DNA from: Clostridium neonatale
GTDB lineage: Bacteria; Bacillota; Clostridia; Clostridiales; Clostridiaceae
NCBI RefSeq assembly: GCF_001458595.1
Contig: NZ_LN890328.1
Coordinates: 2,033,317-2,097,316, forward strand
Direction of reading: 5' to 3'
Length of the DNA: 64,000 nt
The stretch's first letter is position 1. Each line of letters starts with the position of its first letter. The translations under genes were made by a program, and so were the position numbers. The notes beneath the pieces were generated by a model. That model worked only from the letters and a program-made list of their open reading frames with translations. It was not told the DNA's origin and made no database searches. Below, in pieces: positions 53,463-61,640 of the stretch.

Positions 53463-53963
53463 TTAATTGTAATAGTATTCTACTATTTCTCCAAAATATA
53501 GTACATGTTTTGCATCCTTTTCATAACATGCTTTTACTATTGCTTCATCCATATTTTCAAGATTTATATCTTGTTTAAAAACAATCCTGCATTCAAAATA
53601 TTTGCTGCATCCATCAACTACTGGCGTATTAACCTTTTTAGATGGAATAAATTTTATGTCAGCTTCCTTTTCTTTGTCAATATCTCTTCCTGATTTTTTA
53701 CCACAAATAGAAATTGCTTCTGACATTTCTTTATCATAAGGTATACTAATTGTATATTCACTTCCATTTTCTAAAAATTCATTTGTATATCTTGAGGTTC
53801 TTACTAATGCCATAAACATTGGCTTTCCCCACATATATCCAACACTTCCCCAGCTGATAGTCATAGTATTGCATTTTTTATCATCACCAGCTGTTAAGAA
53901 TGCTCCTCCTTTATGTAAGTTGTCCATAACTTCTTCTAATCCTTCGGTAAATGTATCTTTCAC
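53463..53963 (-). CDS. Flavin reductase family protein (flavoredoxin-like)
   Basis: A 166-residue FMN-binding split-barrel protein: GGAFLTAGDDKKCNTMTISWGS (FMN loop, about 19-40), WGKPMFMALVRTSRYT, SISICGKKSGRD-like segments and CRIVFKQD. Flavoredoxin-like proteins pass electrons or reduce flavins; the partner is unknown. GTG start at 53963 with GGGGGC upstream. Its neighbours give no hint of its substrate. Confidence 0.8.
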   Translation of the reverse strand: MKDTFTEGLEEVMDNLHKGGAFLTAGDDKKCNTMTISWGSVGYMWGKPMFMALVRTSRYTNEFLENGSEYTISIPYDKEMSEAISICGKKSGRDIDKEKEADIKFIPSKKVNTPVVDGCSKYFECRIVFKQDINLENMDEAIVKACYEKDAKHVLYFGEIVEYYYN

Positions 53964-54054
53964 GTTTATATGCCCCCTATAACAAATTTATAAATATTGT
54001 AAATATCATTAATTAAATTTTATCATATTTAATATATTTCTTCATTATTTCTTA

Positions 54055-54987
54055 TTATATTTTAGAATATCTTTCAACTAACTTTATGTATTCTGAATAT
54101 TTTCTTATGTTATTAAGCTCTTTATCTTTTTTCATATAATCAAAAAATATATCATTTAATTCTATACTTTTTTCAACATCATTTATAGCTTTAATATCCT
54201 CATTAATATTTACATAAAAACAAGCTCTATTATAGTACAAAAATCCTTCATCTGGATTTTCTTTTATTCCTACATCTATTACTTCTATTGCTTTATGAAA
54301 ATTTTCTTCTTCTCTATAGCTCACAGCTAAGTTTAAATAACTATATGGATAGTTAGGATTTTCTTTTATAGATTTTCTATAATACTCTCTACTTTCTTTT
54401 ACTCTTTCTAGCTTCTTTAATATAACACCCTTATTAAATAGTATTTTATAATTAGAATCATCAATTTTTAAAGCTTTTTCTATATATATAAGTGCTTCTT
54501 CATCTCTACCGCTTTCTTCTAAAATACATGAGATATTTGCATACGCCCATATTTCCTCTTTATTTATCTCAATTGCTTTTTTATAATTTTCTATAGCTCT
54601 ATCTTTATCATCAAACTGATCATAAATATTTGCTAAAAAGAAATAAGCCTTGTCATAATTAGGATTTTTTTCTATTGCCTTTTTATAATATTTTTTTGCA
54701 ATTCCTAATTTATCTTCATCATCATATATAATAGCTAACCCGTAATACGCTCTTGCTTCATCTTCATCTAACTTTAACACTTCTAAATATTTATCTTCTG
54801 CCTCTTTTTTTAATCCAACTTCATCATACAATAATGCCATATCCAAAAGAAGTTCAACATCTGTCTTTCCAACATCTAATTTGTATGCTTTTTTATAAAA
54901 ACTCAATGCCTTTAATAAGTTTTTTTCTGTTCTTAAATTTCTAGCCATATTTAAATAATTAATATATAAATAATTTTTATCTTCCAT
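54055..54987 (-). CDS. TPR-repeat protein
   Basis: A 310-residue cytoplasmic protein made of about eight tetratricopeptide repeats (34-residue periodicity; consensus-like pieces YYGLAIIYDDEDKLGIAKKY, AYFFLANIYDQFDDKDRAIE, SYLNLAVSYREEENFHKAIE). No enzymatic domain or signal sequence. TPRs mediate protein contacts; the partner is not predictable. GGTGA precedes the ATG at 54987. It lies next to the mobile region. Confidence 0.8.
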   Translation of the reverse strand: MEDKNYLYINYLNMARNLRTEKNLLKALSFYKKAYKLDVGKTDVELLLDMALLYDEVGLKKEAEDKYLEVLKLDEDEARAYYGLAIIYDDEDKLGIAKKYYKKAIEKNPNYDKAYFFLANIYDQFDDKDRAIENYKKAIEINKEEIWAYANISCILEESGRDEEALIYIEKALKIDDSNYKILFNKGVILKKLERVKESREYYRKSIKENPNYPYSYLNLAVSYREEENFHKAIEVIDVGIKENPDEGFLYYNRACFYVNINEDIKAINDVEKSIELNDIFFDYMKKDKELNNIRKYSEYIKLVERYSKI

Positions 54988-55070
54988 AATTATTCACCTT
55001 CATATAAAATAAGTATCATATTATCTAATATACTATAACTTCAAAATAAAAAATAGTTGTTGCACATAAA

Positions 55071-55113
55071 ATAAATAAGGGACGTAGAAAGTTTAGCGAA
55101 TAACACCCGAAAT
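55071..55113. repeat. Left imperfect inverted repeat of the IS110-containing segment
   Basis: Starts ATAAATAAGGGACGTA and continues to GTTTAGCGAATAACACCC and GAAAT. The right copy at 57278-57323 carries the same 16-base start in reverse orientation and a close match to the second block. It may be the end of an older element into which the IS110 inserted, or of a larger composite. Confidence 0.6.
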
Positions 55114-55201
55114 AAAGCTCTCAGATTCGGCTCGCTTGCTACAAAAATGGGACTTTAGAATTTTTGAATGCAAGACACCGCCGAACATGAGAGCTTTATT
55201 T
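55110..55201. other. Long hairpin (92 bases)
   Basis: Outer stem AAATAAAGCTCTCA / TGAGAGCTTTATTT (14 bp, perfect), continued inward by TTCGGC/GCCGAA, GCTTGC/GCAAG and AAAAAT/ATTTTT. Such a rod-like structure in otherwise AT-rich DNA upstream of the TPR gene is unlikely by chance. Its role is unknown; it belongs to the left repeat region. Confidence 0.55.
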
Positions 55202-55580
55202 CTTTGTTTAATCTAAATTCAGAGTATCGGTATTATTGTTGCTATGCATAAATACATTTTTAAATTAAGGAATAGTTATTTATAGATGTTAAAGATTTAA
55301 AAAGTTAATATTTTATCATTTTTTAAAAGATATAAATTTATAAATATCAGAATATATATTCTTACGAATTTGCTTATTCTATGCTGGTTAAAGTGATTTT
55401 TATGGGTAACTTCATAAGTTACCTTCATTGATTAGAAGATATACTTTAAGGCATAGAATATAAAAAACATTAATCATAATTAAAATAAATTGGGTATATA
55501 TGATTTTAGAGAAAAACAAAGAAATTCAATATATGAATAGGCGTAGTATTGTATTGGAAATTTCAGCTTTTAAATTCTTT
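55202..55580. other. AT-rich non-coding stretch left of the IS110 element
   Basis: About 380 bases with no convincing gene, promoter or RNA. A short stretch at 55549-55573 (ATTGTATTGGAAATTTCAGC) resembles, in inverse orientation, the region near 57241-57258 on the right side of the IS. Otherwise I see nothing in it. Confidence 0.4.
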
Positions 55581-55655
55581 GGCAGAGGCTGTTCCAAAAT
55601 TGTTTGTCCAAACACTTGCTTTTGGGAGCAAACATTTTTAGGTGCAGCCTCTGCC
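55581..55655. other. Rod-like 75-base hairpin upstream of the IS110 element
   Basis: Basal stem GGCAGAGGCTG / CAGCCTCTGCC is perfect; inside it CCAAAATTGTTTG pairs with CAAACATTTTTAGG, and a loop of about 22 bases caps it. It could be a structured RNA or a DNA hairpin of a mobile element. A 69-codon open frame crossing it has no ribosome site and is not accepted. Confidence 0.55.
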
Positions 55656-55673
55656 ATTAGAATTTGGTACTCT

Positions 55674-55722
55674 ATAAGTGTAGATACAAATCATAAATAT
55701 ATGATTTAACATCTGCACTTAT
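55674..55722. other. Palindromic hairpin next to the left end of the IS110 element
   Basis: ATAAGTGTAGAT pairs with ATCTGCACTTAT (one mismatch), and AAATCAT with ATATGATTT inside it. It stops one base before the probable left end of the IS and could be a preferred target structure or a subterminal element. Confidence 0.45.
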
Positions 55723-55729
55723 TTTAATT

Positions 55730-55906
55730 TATAATAAAGGGAGTAATTTGGTATGACGACTTTAGAATTGGGTTTTAACATCCGTAGCTAAAACTGTCAG
55801 CCATCCCTTATTATAAAGATTCGATTAAGCAGGTTGAAACCGTACGGCTTTCGTGTAACTAACCAAAATGAATTGTAATAAGTGTGGGTGGATTAAAATT
55901 ACAATA
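55730..55906 (+). ncRNA. Candidate IS110 bridge RNA
   Basis: TATAAT at 55730-55735 is followed by an imperfect long stem TAATAAAGGGA / TCCCTTATTA (55732-55742 and 55804-55813). Inside it TGG/CCA and TGAC/GTCA stems lead to an internal loop, then TTTAG/CTAAA (55761-55765, 55788-55792) and a 22-base apical loop. A second stem-loop GGTT/AACC (55832-55835, 55861-55864) follows, then ATTGTAAT/ATTACAAT (55872-55905) just before the transposase ribosome site. Two stem-loops with internal loops, 5' of the recombinase, are the layout of the known IS621 bridge RNA; guide pairing to target and donor is not yet assigned. Confidence 0.6.
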
Positions 55907-55925
55907 ATTTTTTAGGAGGATTAAC

Positions 55926-57125
55926 ATGATTAGTGTTGGAATTGATGTTTCAAAAGGAAAAAGTACAGTATGTATATTGAAAGAATATGGTGAGGTTATT
56001 AGTGAACCACATGAAATAAATCATACTGAAGCTGATTTAAAAGCATTAGTTGAATCTATTTCTGAATTAAATGAAGAAACTAGAGTTGTTATGGAAGCGA
56101 CCGGTGCATACCATTTGCCACTACTTACTTATCTTAAAAATCATGGTATATTTGTAGCCGTAATAAATCCATTAATTATGAAAAAATATTCTGCTATAGG
56201 ATTAAGGAAAGGTAAAACTGATAAATTAGATTCTATCAAAATAGCTAATTATGGAATTGATAATTGGTTTAAATTAACTGACTATGAAGCAACAGATGAG
56301 GTGTATTCTGAATTAAAATTATTAGGTAGGCAATATTCTCATTATATAGCTATGAGAATAGAGAGCAAACTTGTACTAAGTAATCTATTAGATAGAACAA
56401 TGCCAGGAATTAAAAATCTATTAAAAAATAGATCCGATAAGCCAGAGAAAGATAAATTAAATGATTTTGTTAAAGAATACTGGCATTACGATAATATTAC
56501 CAAGAAAAATGAAAAGCAATTTATAAATAGTTATTTTAAATGGGCAAAAAATAAAGGATACCATCAAAGTGAAACAAAAGCAAAACAGATATATGCTTTA
56601 GCACAAGAAGGCATCCCTACACTATCTTCTAGTACCCCATCAACCAAAATGTTAGTATTAGAAGCTGTTCGAGTTCTTAGCGAAATAGATAGAACTCTAT
56701 CTATGATATTATCACAAATGCAAGAATTAGCAAGTAGTTTAAAGGAATACAATGTTGTTAGAAATATGCCTGGAGTTGGAGATACATTGGCTCCACGCTT
56801 AATTGCTGAAATCGGTGATTTAAAACGCTTTTATAATAAAAAGGCTTTGATAGCTTATACGGGTATTGATTCACCTCCTTTTGAGTCGGGACAGTTTGTT
56901 GCAAACAAACGTCGTATTTCTAAAAGAGGTTCTGCATTATTACGAAAAACTGGATATGAAATTATGAAATGTATCAAAAGTGCCAAACCAAAGGATGATC
57001 CTATATTTTTATATATGTTAAAAAAAGAAGCAGAAGGAAAACCTAAAAAAGTTGCTAAAATTGCTGCATTAAATAAGTTTCTAAGAATATACTACGCTAG
57101 AGTAAAAGAAGTCTATAATACTTAA
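55926..57125 (+). CDS. IS110-family transposase (DEDD bridge-RNA recombinase)
   Basis: A 399-residue DEDD transposase. The RuvC-like domain carries D7 (VGIDVSKG), E57 (VVMEATGAYH), D99 and D102 (GKTDKLDSIK), all four acidic residues intact. After a helical middle part comes the Tnp_20 domain: NMPGVGDTLAPRLIAEIGD, AYTGIDSPPFESGQF, ISKRGSALLRKTGYE. The serine in ESGQ (S321) is the probable covalent nucleophile. With no frameshift and an AGGAGG ribosome site, it looks functional. Flanking DNA suggests an RNA-guided system of the IS621 type. Confidence 0.93.
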   Translation: MISVGIDVSKGKSTVCILKEYGEVISEPHEINHTEADLKALVESISELNEETRVVMEATGAYHLPLLTYLKNHGIFVAVINPLIMKKYSAIGLRKGKTDKLDSIKIANYGIDNWFKLTDYEATDEVYSELKLLGRQYSHYIAMRIESKLVLSNLLDRTMPGIKNLLKNRSDKPEKDKLNDFVKEYWHYDNITKKNEKQFINSYFKWAKNKGYHQSETKAKQIYALAQEGIPTLSSSTPSTKMLVLEAVRVLSEIDRTLSMILSQMQELASSLKEYNVVRNMPGVGDTLAPRLIAEIGDLKRFYNKKALIAYTGIDSPPFESGQFVANKRRISKRGSALLRKTGYEIMKCIKSAKPKDDPIFLYMLKKEAEGKPKKVAKIAALNKFLRIYYARVKEVYNT

Positions 57126-57170
57126 ATTTAGATAGTATCTATATCTAAATTAAACAGAATTTCTGTTTAA
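57125..57170. repeat. Two tandem hairpins at the right end of the IS110
   Basis: AATTTAGATA / TATCTAAATT (57125-57151) begins at the stop codon of the transposase, followed by AAACAGAA / TTCTGTTT (57153-57169). They may terminate the transposase transcript or shape the right end. Confidence 0.55.
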
Positions 57171-57196
57171 TTTATTTGTCATGCAAAAAATATATA

Positions 57197-57238
57197 AAAA
57201 ACCTGCTAAAAAAAACTTGATTTTTCTTAGCAGGTTTT
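57197..57238. terminator. Terminator-like hairpin downstream of the transposase
   Basis: AAAACCTGCTAA / TTAGCAGGTTTT with an 18-base loop and A/T-runs on both sides. It could stop the transposase transcript or the minus-strand transcript from the DUF4179-like gene. Confidence 0.6.
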
Positions 57239-57277
57239 AGCTGAAATTTCCCTACAATCGAGCCTATCATATATTAA

Positions 57278-57323
57278 ATTTCGGTGTTATCCACTAAACT
57301 CTGATTTTACGTCCCTTATTTAT
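57278..57323. repeat. Right imperfect inverted repeat of the IS110-containing segment
   Basis: Contains TACGTCCCTTATTTAT (57308-57323) and ATTTCGGTGTTATCCACT..., the inverse of the left copy at 55071-55113 with a few mismatches and a short length difference between blocks. See the left copy. Confidence 0.6.
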
Positions 57324-57347
57324 GTTGTGAATCATCCATATTTATTA

Positions 57348-58619
57348 TTATTTTAATTTTATTTCTTCTCCAAATTTGTATCTATCACTAAATTGAATAA
57401 GATCATCTATACCTACTATCATATTCCTATCTTTATCTACATTTGTGAATTCTACCACATATCCATTATCATCATTTTTATCTTTATATATAGTCTTATA
57501 GTAATCTTCATCGTAATAGTATTGTTCATTTTCATCATATTTAGGATATATATCCATTGTACTAGCCATTAATAAACTTTTTTCTTTAGAATTCCCTTTA
57601 CAATATAACTTTACAATATCATTATCTCTTTCAATTTTATATATTTCACCTTTACTCTTATCAGAAAAATCAAATTCCTTCACAAAAGATACACTTTGTT
57701 CAGTTGTATAATCTTCTTCATTCACTTCATAACCATCTTTATATTTCTCATCATAAAATTTATTTGATTCATTATAAGTAATATCATTAGAAATAGGAAT
57801 AATACTGATTGCATCAGTAGTTGTAACTTTATCATAAGTTGCATCTTTTGAATAATACGTTCTATATTCTAAATCATTATCTTCATTATAACTGCCCCAA
57901 TTTGCACCGCCATAACTGTTTGCTACATATATTTTATCTCCAACTTTTAATAATACTATTGGATCATGAACTTCATTATCAAAATCACTATTTGAGTAAT
58001 TTTGTGATTTTTGAGTATAGTATATATTAGTTCCCAATATATCACTTTCTACCTTTTTAATATTAACATCCAAATCTTTCACGTAAATTGATACTTCATT
58101 TTCTTTTACTTTTGCAAATTCACTTGTGAAATCTACAGGAATATTCATTCCAATATTAACTTTATAGTATGGAACAACTATATCTAATCTATAATCACCA
58201 TTAGATTTATATTCACTATTGTCTTCACACTCATCTTCAATTTCCACTATCAATGTATTATCGTCAATATTTGATGTACCTTGTCCTCCTCCCCAGCTTT
58301 CCTGCATATTATAAATACCTTGAACAAATAATCCATTCTTTTTTTCATCTTGAAGACCTTTACTGCATTCTAATTTTATATTTGCTTTTATTTTATGCTT
58401 TGTTGCAACAACATCTAATAGAGTTACTTTAACTCCGTTTTGTTCAACACTCTTATTTATAATTTTCTTGTAGTCTTTAGTACTGTTTTGAGTTATAGCT
58501 GTAGAGCTTGTACTTACTTGATCAGCAAATGCTGATGTTGTGAAAACTCCAGTAAGTAACATAAAACTCATTATCCCTGCTACTGGTCCTAATAATTTAA
58601 CTATTTTTTTCTTCTTCAT
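57348..58619 (-). CDS. Secreted DUF4179-like protein
   Basis: A 423-residue secreted protein. The signal peptide is classic: basic MKKKKIVKLLG, hydrophobic run, cleavage near TTSAFA. A DUF4179/DUF5643-like extracytoplasmic region begins at about residue 55 (INKSVEQNGVKVTLLDVVATKH) and continues with beta-rich, acidic repeats and many Asp/Tyr. No lipobox and no anchor are evident, so it is probably released or held by charge. Its function is unknown; related proteins are often linked to cell-wall stress regulators. It stands alone, next to the IS110 element. Confidence 0.65.
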   Translation of the reverse strand: MKKKKIVKLLGPVAGIMSFMLLTGVFTTSAFADQVSTSSTAITQNSTKDYKKIINKSVEQNGVKVTLLDVVATKHKIKANIKLECSKGLQDEKKNGLFVQGIYNMQESWGGGQGTSNIDDNTLIVEIEDECEDNSEYKSNGDYRLDIVVPYYKVNIGMNIPVDFTSEFAKVKENEVSIYVKDLDVNIKKVESDILGTNIYYTQKSQNYSNSDFDNEVHDPIVLLKVGDKIYVANSYGGANWGSYNEDNDLEYRTYYSKDATYDKVTTTDAISIIPISNDITYNESNKFYDEKYKDGYEVNEEDYTTEQSVSFVKEFDFSDKSKGEIYKIERDNDIVKLYCKGNSKEKSLLMASTMDIYPKYDENEQYYYDEDYYKTIYKDKNDDNGYVVEFTNVDKDRNMIVGIDDLIQFSDRYKFGEEIKLK

Positions 58620-58860
58620 TATATCCCCATCTTTCTTTTATAAATATAACTGAATACTTTCTTATGATACACTCTACTGTAATATAATAACATATTTTCA
58701 ATTTAAATAAACTTAATTCATCCTTAAAATATAGCAAAAAATTATAATACTTTAAAAATAAATAAAACCTCTTTCTATTAAATACTTTTCAGATATATTC
58801 TTTATAACAACATTTTATGTTTTAAAAAATATCTTTAAGTTAAAATTTCTAAAATACAAA

Positions 58861-58906
58861 GAAACTAAAAATAAAGTTAATTTAAGTTAACCTTATTTTT
58901 AGTTTC
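58861..58906 (-). terminator. Terminator of the second AI-2E-family gene
   Basis: Stem of about 20 bp, GAAACTAAAAATAA ... TTATTTTTAGTTTC (58861-58906), with two mismatches and a 6-base loop, 12 bases past the stop codon. Confidence 0.6.
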
Positions 58907-58917
58907 CTGGATGATTA

Positions 58918-60057
58918 TTATAATACTTCGATTTCTTTTTCCTTTAGCTTATTATTTATCCATTCTTTAAATAGATTATATACCACTGATATTAATGGAA
59001 CAGAAATAAGCATTCCGATAACTCCCATTAGTCCACCACCAACTGTTATTGATAATAGAACCCATATGGAAGGTAGCCCCACCGAATTTCCAACAACTTT
59101 AGGATATATAAGATTTCCCTCAATCTGTTGTAATACTAGAAATAAAGCTATAAAAATTATTGCTTGCATTGGACTCTGTACAAATATTAAAAATGCTCCT
59201 ATAATACAGCCTATAAATGCGCCTACAATTGGTATCAGCGCTGTAACGGAAATTAACACTCCTATTAGTAAAGCATAAGGTAATTTTAATACAGACATTG
59301 AGATGAAAAACATTATTCCCAAAATTATCGCATCAATACATTGTCCATTTATAAAATTAGAAAATGTTTTATAACTTAATCTACCTATATATAGGACATA
59401 CTCTGCTTTTTCTTTGCTTAAAAAAGCATATAGTACTTTTTTAAATTGTCTAGCTAAAGCCTCACGCTGTAACAAAATATAGCATGCGAAAATTATTGAA
59501 ATTATAAAATTCACTACTACTCCTACAATTGATACTGAAGAGGATAGTAATGTAAGAGCCCCACTTTTAAAAAATATCAACCCACCATTCATAATACTCT
59601 TTATATCTATTTCTGCACTTTCAATAAATTTAATAAAACTTTTATTATTTTCAAATAACTCCATTAACCATACTTTAACTTCTGGTATAGCTTTTTCAAT
59701 ACTATCACCCAAGTCCACTAACATATTAATAAGATCAGGTAAAACAATTGATAAAGCAATATATAGTATAGCTATTACAAAAAATATTGAAATTATCAAA
59801 CTTACTGGTCTAATGATTTTATATAATCTTTTATTAGTTTTAACAACATTAATTTTAATAATATTTCTTTCAATCATATTCATTGGTATATTTAATATAA
59901 AGGCAATAGCACAACCTAATAAAAATGGAAGAAATATATTTAGAATTGTAGTTAAAATATTTAATATATTACTTATATTTTGTGATATAGTATATAATAC
60001 TACAGCAAAAAATATCACTAAAACTATCTTTTTAATACCAGTACTTTCTTCTTTCAT
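58918..60057 (-). CDS. AI-2E/PerM family permease (second copy)
   Basis: A 379-residue paralogue of the protein at 32386-33414, with the same motifs (IPIVGAFIGCIIGAFLIFV, QQIEGNLIYPKVVGNSVGLP, GGGLMGVIGMLISVPL) and about eight membrane helices. It has a basic C-terminal tail (LKEWINNKLKEKEIEVL-like). The substrate is unknown. GGGGG precedes the ATG at 60057. It stands alone between the secreted protein and the pur operon. The 304-base gap to purD holds only the purD terminator. Confidence 0.88.
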   Translation of the reverse strand: MKEESTGIKKIVLVIFFAVVLYTISQNISNILNILTTILNIFLPFLLGCAIAFILNIPMNMIERNIIKINVVKTNKRLYKIIRPVSLIISIFFVIAILYIALSIVLPDLINMLVDLGDSIEKAIPEVKVWLMELFENNKSFIKFIESAEIDIKSIMNGGLIFFKSGALTLLSSSVSIVGVVVNFIISIIFACYILLQREALARQFKKVLYAFLSKEKAEYVLYIGRLSYKTFSNFINGQCIDAIILGIMFFISMSVLKLPYALLIGVLISVTALIPIVGAFIGCIIGAFLIFVQSPMQAIIFIALFLVLQQIEGNLIYPKVVGNSVGLPSIWVLLSITVGGGLMGVIGMLISVPLISVVYNLFKEWINNKLKEKEIEVL

Positions 60058-60313
60058 ATCTTTATAACCCCCATATATAGAAATCTATTTTCTATATTGT
60101 ATTTAATATATTAATTTTATATTATGCTCCATCAAATAACAGAAAAAGCAATTAATATTACATATATTTATAGTAACTAAAAAATCTACAAAATGATTTA
60201 CATGTTGATTTTGATTTCTTCATATTATATCTTCTCCTCTATTAATTGTCAAAGAGTAATTTCTTTAATATATTACAATTGTCCAATAGCTCTTAAAAAA
60301 CTCTAGAAAACAC

Positions 60314-60354
60314 AAAAAGCTCAGCATAAAACTCTCTTTTAATGCTAAGCTTTT
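60314..60354 (-). terminator. Terminator of the pur operon
   Basis: AAAAGCTCAGCAT / ATGCTAAGCTTTT (one mismatch) with a 14-base loop and a following A/T-rich run, 8 bases past the purD stop. The remainder of 60058-60313 is AT-rich with nothing recognised. Confidence 0.75.
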
Positions 60355-60361
60355 CTTAATC

Positions 60362-61612
60362 TTACTTATGAATTCCAATATCAGTTCTGCAGTATGAATC
60401 CTTAAAGTTAACATATTTGATGTTTTCATAAGCTTCTTTTCTAGCTTCCTGAACATTGCTTCCACAACCGATAACTGATAATACTCTACCACCATTAGTT
60501 TTTAAAACATCATCTTCAAGCTTTGCTCCAGCTAAGAATACCTTGTCTTTTACTTTTTCATCTATAGTAATCTCATATCCTTTAGTAAAGTTTCCTGGAT
60601 ATCCCTTAGATGCTAAAACAACATTTATACATACTCCATCTTTCCACTTAACTGTAGTTTTATCTAATTCTTCTCTAAGTGCAGCTTCAATTAATTCAAC
60701 TAAATCACTTTCCATTAAATAAAGTACTGATTGAGTTTCTGGATCGCCCATTCTTACATTATATTCAAGAAGATAGACACCCTTTTTAGTGATCATTATT
60801 CCAAAGAAGATAATTCCTTTAAAATCAAATTCTTCTTCTCTTATTCCTACTAATGTGTTTGCCATTATGTTTTCTTCAAAATCTTTCATAACTTCTTCTG
60901 TAACATATGGATTAGGAGCCATAACCCCCATGCCTCCAGTGTTAGGTCCTTTACCACCATCAAAGATCTGTTTATGATCCTTTCCTGATAAGAATGGAAT
61001 TATTGTCTTTCCGTCAGTTATTGAAAGAATAGATGCTTCGATTCCTTCTAAAAATTCTTCAATTACAATTGTTTTACCTGCATCTCCAAAAGTATCATCA
61101 ACCATACAAGTATTAACTGCTTCTATAGCTTCTTCTTTATTTACGCAAATTATAACGCCTTTTCCTGCTGCAAGTCCATCAGCTTTTACTACTGTTGGAT
61201 ATGAACATGTTTCTAAATACTTTAATGCATCATCAACATTTGTAAATGTAGCATATTCAGCAGTTTTAACATTATATTTCTTCATGAAATCTTTTGAAAA
61301 ACTCTTACTTCCTTCAAGCATCGCACCATTTTGAGCTGGCCCAAATATTTTTAAACCTGCTTTTTTAAATTCATTAACAATTCCCTTAGTTAATGGATCT
61401 TCTGGTCCAACAACTGTTAAATCAATATTTTCTTTAATAGCAAAATTTATCAAATCTTTTATTTCAGTTATATTTACGTTTTCACATTTATTTTCAATTG
61501 CAGTTCCACCATTACCTGGTGCTACAAATATTTTTTCAACCTTTGAACTTTGTGCCATTTTCCAAGCTAATGCGTGTTCTCTCCCGCCACTACCTATTAA
61601 AAGAAGTTTCAT
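60362..61612 (-). CDS. purD: Phosphoribosylamine-glycine ligase
   Basis: A 416-residue ATP-grasp enzyme: LIGSGGREHALAWKMAQS, AAGKGVIICV, GDAGKTIVIEEFLEG, GPNTGGMGVMAPNP, YNVRMGDPETQ. It makes GAR from phosphoribosylamine and glycine, the second step of purine synthesis. It is the last gene of the operon here, about 95 bases after purH, with a 9-bp hairpin in between. Confidence 0.96.
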   Translation of the reverse strand: MKLLLIGSGGREHALAWKMAQSSKVEKIFVAPGNGGTAIENKCENVNITEIKDLINFAIKENIDLTVVGPEDPLTKGIVNEFKKAGLKIFGPAQNGAMLEGSKSFSKDFMKKYNVKTAEYATFTNVDDALKYLETCSYPTVVKADGLAAGKGVIICVNKEEAIEAVNTCMVDDTFGDAGKTIVIEEFLEGIEASILSITDGKTIIPFLSGKDHKQIFDGGKGPNTGGMGVMAPNPYVTEEVMKDFEENIMANTLVGIREEEFDFKGIIFFGIMITKKGVYLLEYNVRMGDPETQSVLYLMESDLVELIEAALREELDKTTVKWKDGVCINVVLASKGYPGNFTKGYEITIDEKVKDKVFLAGAKLEDDVLKTNGGRVLSVIGCGSNVQEARKEAYENIKYVNFKDSYCRTDIGIHK

Positions 61613-61640
61613 AATATAATATACCTCCTAAATTAAATTA

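Larger units (their letters stand above)
55723..57187 (+). mobile_element. IS110-family insertion sequence (ends approximate)
   Basis: Built from the 399-codon DEDD transposase (55926-57125), an upstream structured region typical of the IS110 bridge-RNA group, and a short right end. IS110 elements lack proper terminal repeats, so the ends are inferred: the left from the -10 box at 55730-55735 and the right from the -35-like TTGTCA at 57176-57181, which would form one promoter when the circular intermediate joins them. An exact boundary needs comparison with an empty site. Confidence 0.6.

Noticed and set aside
55091..55201. Integron attC-like site
   Set aside because: The hairpin lacks the GTTRRRY / RYYYAAC simple-site pair, and no integrase or cassette is present.
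55500..55709. 69-codon open frame on the plus strand upstream of the IS110
   Set aside because: It crosses the perfect rod hairpin at 55581-55655, has no ribosome site and a composition unlike its neighbours. The structure, not a protein, explains this region.
60265..60495. 76-codon minus-strand open frame at the end of purD
   Set aside because: It lies in another frame over the purD 3' end and its terminator; purD is unmistakable, so this is a shadow frame.
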